A stretch of 64,000 bases of DNA from UBA4465 sp002292365 (lineage in GTDB: Bacteria; Bacteroidota; Bacteroidia; Cytophagales; Cyclobacteriaceae). The stretch is from contig CALSQY010000004.1 of the NCBI GenBank assembly GCA_943788615.1, positions 558,001 to 622,000 on the forward strand, read 5' to 3'. Positions within the stretch are counted from its first letter, which is position 1, and each line of letters opens with the position of its first letter. Made by a program: the position numbers and the translations under genes. Under the pieces are notes generated by a model. That model searched no databases. It was given only the letters and a program-made list of their open reading frames with translations, and had not been told where the DNA came from. This document shows, piece by piece, positions 56,809 to 64,000 of this stretch.

Positions 56809-57189
56809 ATGAAAACCAAATTAACACTCACAATAATCGGAATTATAATGATTCTCCAATCTATAATATATCCACTACTTGCAGATATGTCCGTAGATAT
56901 GATGTTTAATGTCGGAGAAGAGGCAAAGAAGGTCTTAATTTTATTTCAATATGCCATAAGTTCAATATTCTTTATGGTTGGTTTGATATTGTTATTTTTA
57001 CGAGATGTGGAGAAGAAATATGCGAAAAGAATTCTATTGGCCTTTCTGATCGCCTACATACCTGGCTTTATTGGCTTTTACCATCTAGCAACTTCTCCAC
57101 TCACAAATGCAGGCATTGCAGATTTTACACCTGATATTATAATGGTGGCTTTGGCATTATTTACTTATATAAAACCTAAAGACAATTAA
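56809..57189 (+). CDS. Small four-helix membrane protein, unknown
   Basis: Not recognised. 126 aa with four predicted transmembrane helices (about residues 6-25, 42-64, 73-92 and 105-122). Short loops; a conserved-looking RDVEKKYAKR cytoplasmic segment. It stands between transposon remnants and a small hairpin. May be related to small DUF4345-type membrane proteins, but I cannot confirm that. Confidence 0.6.
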   Translation: MKTKLTLTIIGIIMILQSIIYPLLADMSVDMMFNVGEEAKKVLILFQYAISSIFFMVGLILLFLRDVEKKYAKRILLAFLIAYIPGFIGFYHLATSPLTNAGIADFTPDIIMVALALFTYIKPKDN

Positions 57190-57943
57190 AAAAGCAGCTA
57201 TAAGCTGATAGCTAATTTGAAAAAAAAATTACCCATACAGTTATGATTGTGTAAGACAGTAACCACCCTTACTTAGGGTGGAGGTTGTTTCCAAAAAAAT
57301 AATTAATATTATAAATGTATTGGAAAAAGATACTACTAAACAATGACGAGATAGTAATAATCAATCACTAAGTCAAGTAGTAACCTTCGCTAATCCTAAG
57401 ATTGATAGCTGGAGAATCAATCTAAGAAAATATCTTAAATCAGCTTGAGCAGTTTTAATCATACCCATTGAAAAAATTAATTTAGTTTAGTTTTTGATCG
57501 GGAAAATTATTTAACAATTAAACCATAAATTTATTGTTATGAAAATGTTCCTTGTTTACCATGCATGAAGCCGAAAGAATATTAAGACTCATAATTGTGT
57601 AGCTTCAGATACCAGTCTACTTCATTATTGAATCTATTATGTATACCCTCTCACTGAGCATCATAGGGGGTGTTGCATTCTTAAACTCAATTAGCGGCAA
57701 CTGTTACATCTACAGAATTTTTGGAGTAAATACTTGCAAAGTAAAATGAGATGAGAGGTCTACTATCATTTTTGAAAAGAATAAAAAAAATCAATAATCA
57801 AGCCTCATCAAAAATCATAAAAAACTTTAAACAAGGTTCCCTAGGTCCAGTATAATAAGATAAAAAATTCATCTTTTTGGTAGTAAAAAAAACGGAAACA
57901 AACTAAATTTACGTTATATGTTCACCATAAATCTAATTTAATA
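57190..57943. other. Gene-poor region of 754 bp
   Basis: No intact gene. After the membrane protein gene lies a hairpin (57263-57281). A broken frame near 57560-57750 (HEAERILRL, then VYFIIESIMYTLSLSIIGGVAFLN, then GVNTCKVK) has one stop after the first nine residues or so and resembles a small membrane protein remnant. AT-rich otherwise. Confidence 0.4.
57263..57281 (+). terminator. Hairpin after membrane protein gene
   Basis: Perfect 7-bp stem CCACCCT / AGGGTGG with a 5-nt loop about 74 bp after the stop of the small membrane protein gene, followed by a moderate T run (GGTTGTTT). Plausible intrinsic terminator. Confidence 0.5.
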
Positions 57944-58378
57944 ATGACTTTGATAAAACATCTTTTCCACATTGCGACACCTATTAACAAGGTTTTTGAA
58001 GCGCTTTCACAACCAGAACCTCTTTCTAAATGGTACACAACTATCGTCAATGGCAATTTCAAACTTGGCGAAATCGTGACTTTTGAGTTTGTAAATTTTG
58101 CCGCGTTCAAATTTAAAATTATAAACTTGGTTCAAGATAAATCCATACATTTTGAATGTGTTGAATCTGAATGGGGCAATGTAGGCCATATCATGAGATA
58201 TGATTTAGATGACAATGATGGCAAAACCAGAGTTAGATATACCTATGAAGGATTTTTAGAAATGGATGATTCTTTTGCAAATATGAACTACAGTTCAGCT
58301 AAATACCTTGAAAGTTTACGTCAGTATTGTCAAAAAGGAGTTGGAGAGGCCTTTGGATCAGAAAATTATCGTTCTTAA
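57944..58378 (+). CDS. SRPBCC (START/AHSA1-like) domain protein
   Basis: Soluble 144-aa protein with the helix-grip fold of the SRPBCC superfamily: IKHLFHIATPINKVFEALSQPEPLSKWY at the N-terminus, a beta-sheet with ESEWGNVGHIMRYDL and a long C-terminal helix (SAKYLESLRQYCQKG). Such proteins bind hydrophobic ligands or act as stress accessories. Substrate unknown. ATG at 57944 fits the family start. Confidence 0.88.
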   Translation: MTLIKHLFHIATPINKVFEALSQPEPLSKWYTTIVNGNFKLGEIVTFEFVNFAAFKFKIINLVQDKSIHFECVESEWGNVGHIMRYDLDDNDGKTRVRYTYEGFLEMDDSFANMNYSSAKYLESLRQYCQKGVGEAFGSENYRS

Positions 58379-58758
58379 TACTTTGCCCATTTCATAAAAA
58401 TGAGGTATCTCAGCGAAGCCTTTGCTACATTTTTTCGCTGACATTATATTAAATATACAGTGAGTTTTCAATACCGTATTAAGAGATTTTTATTGCTCCT
58501 CTCCAACTAATTATCAATTTTTTTTTGACAAAAATCAGTTTCCGTCAACCACTAACATCAACTAATGTATCAATTATTGAGGTACTCAAAATTGTCGTAA
58601 CTTGACAAAATGAGTACCTCGATTAATATTTAAACAGCATACAAATATGATATCTAAAAAGTTGTGGAGCTCGGTATATGACATAAAAAACTTCTTTATC
58701 TTATACTGAAGGACTCATCTGTTGTTTTGTAAATTACAAAACAACATCTTTGTAATTT
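58379..58758. promoter_or_regulatory. Upstream region of the ion channel gene, with hairpins and palindromes
   Basis: The 380-bp gap holds three dyads. First, TCAGCGAA / TTCGCTGA (58410-58417, 58434-58441), possibly the terminator of the SRPBCC gene. Second, a perfect 10-bp inverted repeat GAGGTACTCA / TGAGTACCTC (58579-58588, 58611-58620) with a 22-bp spacer. Third, the palindrome at 58721-58745. No ORF is seen. Confidence 0.55.
58721..58745. promoter_or_regulatory. 25-bp palindromic operator before the channel gene
   Basis: Perfect palindrome with 12-bp arms GTTGTTTTGTAA and TTACAAAACAAC around a single A, ending 13 bp before the ATG at 58759. A further TTTGTAA copy overlaps the space up to the ATG (58750-58756). 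Position and symmetry suggest a repressor binding site of the TetR/MarR kind. Confidence 0.6.
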
Positions 58759-59478
58759 ATGAAAAATCAATTGCGCCGCATCATTGAGGACAATACCTCG
58801 CCACTAGGAAAACTGTTTGATTACTTTATTCAAATATTAATTTTTCTTTCCCTCTTTGCTGTTTCTCTTGAAACCTTACCAGATAAAGGCATCCTACTCA
58901 CCTCCATATTAAATTTATTTGAAATCTTTTGCTTATCCGTATTTTCCATTGAATACGTACTTCGTGTTTTTGTAGCTGAAAAACCTTTTAAATATATTTT
59001 TAGTTTTTATGGTATCGTTGATTTTTTAGCGGTAGCCCCTTTTTTCTTTCCAACCAAAAATATTATCGACTTACGTTTTTTAAGAGCCTTTAGGATTTTT
59101 AGACTTTTTAGAGCACTGAAACTCATCCGCTACAGCAAAGCAATCAATCGGCTAAATACAGCTATTGATATTGTGAGAGAAGAGCTCGTTTTGTTTTTTG
59201 TCATCATATTGATTTTAATCTTTATGGTTTCAGCAGGTATCTATTTCTTTGAGAACGAAGCGCAACCTGATATTTTTCAGTCTATATTCCACAGTATGTG
59301 GTGGGCCATTATCACATTAACTACTGTGGGCTATGGAGATGCCTATCCAATTACTATGGGAGGTAAAATTTTTACTTTTTTTGTACTCATCATAGGGGTA
59401 GGTGTGGTGACCATTCCTGCAGGCTTAATCGGTAGTGCCCTCTCTGAAGCCAGAGATTTAGAGAAAAAAAATGAATAA
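58759..59478 (+). CDS. Voltage-gated-type ion channel (K+ channel family)
   Basis: Six-transmembrane ion channel of 239 aa. S4-like segment with Arg at every third position (106, 109, 112, 115, 118), pore loop with TVGYGD (189-194), the K+ selectivity filter, and a last helix with GVGVVTIPAGLIGSAL. Without a cytoplasmic ligand domain. It may serve membrane potential or osmotic adaptation. A perfect palindrome directly upstream suggests tight transcriptional control. Confidence 0.93.
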   Translation: MKNQLRRIIEDNTSPLGKLFDYFIQILIFLSLFAVSLETLPDKGILLTSILNLFEIFCLSVFSIEYVLRVFVAEKPFKYIFSFYGIVDFLAVAPFFFPTKNIIDLRFLRAFRIFRLFRALKLIRYSKAINRLNTAIDIVREELVLFFVIILILIFMVSAGIYFFENEAQPDIFQSIFHSMWWAIITLTTVGYGDAYPITMGGKIFTFFVLIIGVGVVTIPAGLIGSALSEARDLEKKNE

Positions 59479-59888
59479 AATCATTGCGCTGATGAGGGGC
59501 ATTAATCATTAGGTAATGTTCATTATAATATTTCCTAAATCAACGGCTACAAATAAGCACTTGGTTTCATTTTCAACCAAGAAAATGAATTGAATGTGAG
59601 ATGATACTCAAGGAAAAGAAATGACCTGAATTTCATCCTGATGCGATACCCACTAAAAAAAGACCAGCCTTTTCGGACCAGTCTAAGCAAATTATATATA
59701 AAATAAACTATGTTCACCAATATTACGATGGTTATGAATATTTATTGCTTTATGAGGAATTTATTAACCTTCTTTAACATAAAAAGAATACACTAGTTTT
59801 GATAGGTCTCTTTCTCTACAACAATAAATGACTTTTAAAATAATTTAATCCCTAAGTAGATAAAAAATGCCATTTTGACAAAATAAAT
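59479..59888. other. Intergenic region with orphan minus-strand terminator
   Basis: Gap of 410 bp between the channel gene and a pseudogene. It contains the hairpin at 59655-59684 but no supported ORF. Candidate place for a small RNA on the minus strand. Confidence 0.35.
59655..59684 (-). terminator. Minus-strand intrinsic terminator
   Basis: Read on the minus strand, a 9-bp stem (AGACTGGTC / GGCTGGTCT, three G-T wobbles) with a 6-nt loop is followed by seven T. Pairing is poor in the plus direction, so it should end transcription from the right. The nearest minus-strand gene starts at 62404 and ends at 61322, too far to be its normal terminator. Confidence 0.5.
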
Positions 59889-60918
59889 ATGTCTAGAATC
59901 ATAATTCCCATTCTTATCGTTATCCTTATTATCGCTTACAATCAAACCCGGATACCATCCAAAGATCTGAAACAAATAGCATACCCAAGCCTAAACATAG
60001 CCCAAGCTGATGCTCTTTCTTTACTTCCTCTAGCCTGCTTAGAAATACAATATCCTAATAAACTCAATCAAACATTAAATGAGCCCTCACAGATTAAACA
60101 GCCCATAGCATTGCATCCTGCATTTTATGAATGCTTTGATTGGCATTCTTCTGTTCATGGTCGTTGGTTTATTTGTTGAAGAACTTTCCTAGGTTAGAAA
60201 ATGCCGAAATAATCAGGAATTTACTCATTGACAATTTGTCATCTAAAAATATAATTGCTGAAGTCAACTACTTAAATGAAAGTCTTTTGAACGTACCTAT
60301 GACTGGGCTTGAGTCCTTAAATTATCAGAAGAATTACATACTTGGAAGAGCCCCTTTGCAAGGCAATTAGAAGCTTATTTACCCCATTCGTGTAGGCGAG
60401 CACTCTAATACGGCTTATGGACTCTCTTTGGCTTACGATTATGCAAAAGTCTTTGATCATAAAGCCCTCAGCAAACTCATTGTATCCACTTCCAACAGGT
60501 TTTACGCTGAAGATCAGAGATATCCATTGACTTAGGAACCTGGCAGATTTGATTTTCTTTCTCGCTGCTTCGAAGAAGCGAATCTCATTAGAAAGATCTA
60601 TAGACCGGGTGAATTTAAAATATGGCTATCATCTTTTCTCCCTCCAATCATAAAACCAGATTTTTAATTAGCTCCCACCCGTGTGGGTGATACAACCGAT
60701 GGTAAATTGGTATATTTAGATGGCCTTAACTTCAGCCGTGCCTGGTGTTTGTATGGTATCACTGAAACACTTCCAAGAATATATACATCTATCAATTATT
60801 GCCAATAATCACTTCAATAGCTCTATTAATAACTTGGTGGATGACCATTATGCAGGGGCTCATTGATTAGCAACTTCTGCCATTTATACATTTTACGCAT
60901 CTACCTGTGTAAATAGAA
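59889..60918 (+). pseudogene. DUF2891 protein, heavily degraded
   Basis: Remnant of a DUF2891 family protein with an N-terminal hydrophobic leader (MSRIIIPILIVILIIAYNQ). Family pieces in order: YPNKLNQTL, LHPAFYECFDWHSSVHGRW, KNFPRLENAEIIR, PIRVGEHSNTAYGLSLAYDYAK, FYAEDQRYPLT, EPGRFDFLSRCFEEANL, DGKLVYLDGLNFSRAWCLYGI and DDHYAGAH. They are spread over several frames with at least four stops, including one after HGRWFIC and one after YPLT. Too decayed to be functional. Confidence 0.85.
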
Positions 60919-61321
60919 CCTTCACCAGCCACCAAACTACAATTCTTTTAAAAAATTCTAACTGGCCTAACCGAAAAAGGTTCGTATTTTTTCATATATT
61001 ATGTGCACTATTGAATAGATTTTACGTCCAGGCACCCGTATTTCGATCTGCTTCAGTTGAGGCCAATATGTAATATTAAATTCACCTAACATATCAGATT
61101 CATTCAAATTCATTTAGTATGTAATCTTTAGGTTAAAGTGAACAACCAACAAAACTCAATATTTACGACTAAGTTTTTCATTATAAACCAGAATTTAATT
61201 TTTTTTAAACTCATATAAATTTTAATACCAATTTCAAGGGAGTCATTTTTTTAACTAAAAGGAGATTTTATAAAGTTTAAGTAAATTTTTTTTTGGTCAT
61301 AAAGCAAGCTCTCTCACTTCA
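60919..61321. other. Intergenic region
   Basis: AT-rich gap of 403 bp between the DUF2891 pseudogene and the convergent lipoprotein gene. It contains no ORF, repeat or hairpin that I can support. Confidence 0.4.
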
Positions 61322-62404
61322 TTAAAAAGCTCTAGCTGCTCTTACCGATAAATATATATAGCGTTTTGGATAGCTTTCTGGGCTATTTGTACAATTACTT
61401 CCACTTCTAAAGTCTTGATAATAGGCAAAATTTTCATCGTCTTGAGTTGAACTCCAATAGCCATAATGATTATCAAAAATAAAATTTTTTCCTCCGTTCA
61501 AAGTAGCCACAGAATCAATGACCTCAGATAAGCAATGCATTTGATCTAATTCATCATGAGAGGGTAAGAACCAGTCATTATAGCCTTGAGATACTGAATT
61601 GGAAGCATAAAAGGCTGCCGTACTATCTTCAGAGCAATCAGCTAAAATAGCTAACGTATTTTGAGCACCAGTGCCTATAGCTATTCCGTCGGAATGATCA
61701 ACTTCCAAACCATAACAACCCCATACGATCCCCACATTGCCTAAATTTTGAATATCTGAAACCAATCCATGCTCATTTGTCTCGTCTACATAAAACACTA
61801 CACCACCCTCTCTGTAGGCGCCTATGAAAATATGACAACCAGAATCATTTACATTACCTATCTCAGCCTCTTGAGTATAAGGACATTGATCGACTAAATT
61901 TGATAAACCATCTCCGTCTGTATCTCCACATCCCATTTCATCTACCTCTTCGCCCAATATTGTCCCTGGACATTTGTCTAGATCATCCGAAACACCATCA
62001 TTATCCTCATCTAATTGAGAAGCTGAACAACCTTGTACATTAACCGATTCACCGTAGGGCGTATTTAGACAAACATCATCACTATCTCCCACTCCGTCTT
62101 TGTCGTTATCAATAAATAAAAAAATTGCTACAGTATTTAAGTTAGAATTCATGACAACTGTCAAAGGATTTGATCTTTCACCATCCCTTAAATGATTCCA
62201 GGCAAAAAGTTCATAATTATCATTAGCAACTGCAGTCAAAGTTATTTCAGTCCCCTCTACATGAGGTCCTCTATTAAATATTACCGATCCTGCACTGTCT
62301 GGACTAACCTGTACAGAGACATAGAAAGAACCTGGAAGATCATCATTGCAAGAACTAAAGGCTAAAAGCAAACCAAAAATCAAGGTGAAAAAAAAGTGTT
62401 TCAT
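61322..62404 (-). CDS. Surface lipoprotein with InlB-like, thrombospondin type 3 and DUF1566 regions
   Basis: Predicted lipoprotein (LLAFSSC, Cys about residue 19), 360 aa. Residues about 27-98 resemble the divergent InlB B-repeat (VQVSPDSAGSV, TEITLTAVANDNYELFAWNH). Then come calcium-binding thrombospondin type 3 repeats (DNDKDGVGDSDDVC, DEDNDGVSDDLDKCP, DTDGDGLSNLVDQCP), and a C-terminal DUF1566-like domain (about 190-360; GGVVFYVDETNEHGLV, WFLPSHDELDQM, YWSSTQ, VRAARAF). It is likely a cell-surface adhesin or binding protein. Monocistronic. Confidence 0.85.
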   Translation of the reverse strand: MKHFFFTLIFGLLLAFSSCNDDLPGSFYVSVQVSPDSAGSVIFNRGPHVEGTEITLTAVANDNYELFAWNHLRDGERSNPLTVVMNSNLNTVAIFLFIDNDKDGVGDSDDVCLNTPYGESVNVQGCSASQLDEDNDGVSDDLDKCPGTILGEEVDEMGCGDTDGDGLSNLVDQCPYTQEAEIGNVNDSGCHIFIGAYREGGVVFYVDETNEHGLVSDIQNLGNVGIVWGCYGLEVDHSDGIAIGTGAQNTLAILADCSEDSTAAFYASNSVSQGYNDWFLPSHDELDQMHCLSEVIDSVATLNGGKNFIFDNHYGYWSSTQDDENFAYYQDFRSGSNCTNSPESYPKRYIYLSVRAARAF

Positions 62405-62543
62405 TTTTGTTATTTTAATCCTTGAGTGGTTAAACGCAATATATCCACGTGGACAAATATCAAATTAACCATACCCACAAACAAATATAGCACATGCCAA
62501 GTGTTGCTACCAAAATTGCAAGACAGACAATCGGAGTATTGGG

Positions 62544-63665
62544 TTATTCTCCAATAACGATAGATCCTATACCATTGGTTGCTTCCCAAAAATTATAAGA
62601 AGAAGAATAATTATCTGGTCCTGAATATGAAAACCATTCGGCGGTAGAATCTATAATATTCCATTCTTCGGTCGTCAATTCCTCATCGGTCAAGACAACT
62701 ACCAAAAGTTTAAATTCTTTTTGAGACTCAGCAAAATTGGGTACTCTTGTTCCCAATAAATTTTCAATGGCAACATTATCATAGGTAATTCTTGAATTTG
62801 CCGTAAATCCATAAGCTGTTTCAGTAGCAGACCACTCAGTAATATCACTAAAGAGATCAAAGGGATTTACCGAACTTAAAGGGGCCATTCCCATCAAATA
62901 AAGCTCTAGCTCATTATAAGGAACACCATTACCTCCATTGGCAAAAGGACCAAAAGGAGCTACTGAATAACTACTATCCCCCAATTCTACGAGAGTACTT
63001 TGCTCAAATCCACCAAGCTGTCCTTTTGTGCTTCCACCGGTAAAACCCCAATGTCCCCAATATGGATATGAGGTGATGTTTTCACCAGGTTGATCTACAG
63101 AATGCGTTTCGAAACCAAAGTTACCCCAATTGTGCATAAGTTCATGCAGCGATGGGCCACTTTGAAGATAGCTCAAACCTGTCAGCTGCATAACTGCTTT
63201 TAACTTTCCCTCAGAGCCATAGTCACTGCTATAATCATAAATACTTTGACCCGTTCCCTCTATTGTATTGGATACGCCTAGAAGCATCCCATAATAGCTC
63301 ATTCCTTCAGGTATATTAGGTTCATTTAGCACGAGAAAAATAAAATCATATTCATCTGGAAATTTTTTATAGATATCTTCAAAAATTAGATTGCGAACGG
63401 ATCCTTGTCTGAAGTCATCGTTACCTATCCAATCAGCATATTCTGTAGCACTCATAAGTAAGGAATAGACACCCGAATTAGAATTTGTTTGAAATTCATG
63501 ATCGGTCGTGATCTGTTCATCAATAGAACCATCCTCTTCAATTGTCTTATCATTCGATGTCTCATCGCTCAGTACTGCAACCGCATCATCATCTGAGCTA
63601 CATGAAACAACAAAAATAATACTGACAAAAGAAAGGATGAAAAGTAAAAAATTAATTTTTCTCAT
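62544..63665 (-). CDS. Putative HExxH metalloprotease-like lipoprotein
   Basis: Predicted lipoprotein of about 373 aa (lipobox VVSC, Cys about residue 22, then Asp-rich linker). The core carries HELMHNWGNFG, an HExxH zinc motif, together with YDFIFLVLNEP and a later NELELYLMGMAP segment. This arrangement resembles extracellular metallopeptidase-like proteins with no characterised substrate. ATG at 63665 starts the signal peptide; the open frame continues upstream to 63704 but that part is not leader-like. Separate from its neighbour by about 140 bp. Confidence 0.75.
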   Translation of the reverse strand: MRKINFLLFILSFVSIIFVVSCSSDDDAVAVLSDETSNDKTIEEDGSIDEQITTDHEFQTNSNSGVYSLLMSATEYADWIGNDDFRQGSVRNLIFEDIYKKFPDEYDFIFLVLNEPNIPEGMSYYGMLLGVSNTIEGTGQSIYDYSSDYGSEGKLKAVMQLTGLSYLQSGPSLHELMHNWGNFGFETHSVDQPGENITSYPYWGHWGFTGGSTKGQLGGFEQSTLVELGDSSYSVAPFGPFANGGNGVPYNELELYLMGMAPLSSVNPFDLFSDITEWSATETAYGFTANSRITYDNVAIENLLGTRVPNFAESQKEFKLLVVVLTDEELTTEEWNIIDSTAEWFSYSGPDNYSSSYNFWEATNGIGSIVIGE

Positions 63666-64000
63666 ATTTCTTATTTGTTTGAAAGTAAAAGTAATTATAA
63701 ACAATTGACTAGTTGTAATTAATTATTAATCAATAATTTACGAATAATAAAAACTATGAAATGATAGAATATGATACCTTGTTTTTTATAAACTGTATTT
63801 TAAATTCATAATTCCGATTGAACTGTGAACTAAATTGAAACTCTTCAGGGTTGATTACCAAGTTGGTGAGTAGTCACTTTTATGAACAAATCTAGATAAA
63901 GCTACTTTGAAAATCTTCATTTAAACCACTAAATGATTTCTGACCTCAAACTATCGGCTTATTTCTTCTTATGGAACCACATTTTAAGAAAATACTAAAA
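63666..64000. other. Intergenic sequence to the window end
   Basis: No ORF, RNA gene or repeat that I can support in the last 335 bases; it probably holds the promoter of the minus-strand metalloprotease-like gene. Confidence 0.4.

Noticed and set aside
60140..60370. Frame of 76 aa as a separate gene
   Set aside because: Its sequence is the continuation of the decayed DUF2891 protein in another frame.
1..64000. CRISPR arrays, tRNA, rRNA genes, prophage
   Set aside because: No regularly spaced repeats, cloverleaf-type sequences, rRNA signatures or phage structural genes were noticed while reading both strands; a dedicated search was not possible.

Overview
The window comes from a member of the Bacteroidota, most likely a free-living, probably marine, Cytophagales- or Saprospirales-like bacterium. 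The evidence is a SusC/SusD glycan-uptake locus, a protein with a C-terminal type IX secretion (T9SS) sorting domain, many short-lipobox lipoproteins, T-rich promoters of the TTTG / TAnnTTTG type and no clear Shine-Dalgarno sites. I see no rRNA, tRNA or CRISPR.

Layout. 1-4.3 kb: 3' part of an RND efflux pump gene and its TolC-like outer-membrane partner. 4.3-6.2 kb: an OPT-family transporter pseudogene. 6.3-9.4 kb: tail-specific protease and ROK kinase. 9.7-13.6 kb: HGSNAT-like membrane acyltransferase, OsmC protein and a lipoprotein esterase. 13.6-22.7 kb: a beta-glucan-type polysaccharide utilization locus on the minus strand (susC, susD, PKD/CBM-like lipoprotein, GH16, ThuA-like protein). 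Its susC carries three single-base frameshifts, and a very strong hairpin sits before the GH16 gene. 23.0-31.9 kb: a tight operon of 2OG-Fe oxygenase, tryptophan 2,3-dioxygenase and a NagZ-NamZ fusion, facing a peptidoglycan amidase, then hrpB. 32.0-37.5 kb: T9SS-exported vanadium-haloperoxidase-like protein, GH13 amylase and a divergent LacI regulator. 37.6-43.0 kb: NhaC antiporter and a lysine-pathway operon (dapD, DUF3108, TPR, lysA). 43.4-48.9 kb: an iron cluster of a soluble DtxR-type regulator, a membrane-anchored DtxR-FeoA fusion, and FeoB split into separate GTPase and permease genes, followed by mnmE.

48.9-61.3 kb is a gene-poor, AT-rich accessory region. It holds several unrecognised genes, a degraded zinc-ribbon gene, two back-to-back IS3 remnants, a degraded DUF2891 gene, a seven-repeat propeller-like lipoprotein and a voltage-gated-type ion channel with a perfect palindrome just upstream. 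61.3-63.7 kb encodes two surface lipoproteins: one with InlB-like, thrombospondin-type-3 and DUF1566 regions, and one with an HExxH metalloprotease motif.

The most unusual unit is the iron cluster: a metal-sensor fold tethered to the membrane, fused to FeoA and co-transcribed with a two-gene FeoB, behind a dyad that resembles a DtxR operator. Second is the NagZ-NamZ fusion, which puts both exo-glycosidases of peptidoglycan turnover on one exported polypeptide beside an amidase. Several genes are clearly decaying, so this genome segment is being remodelled.
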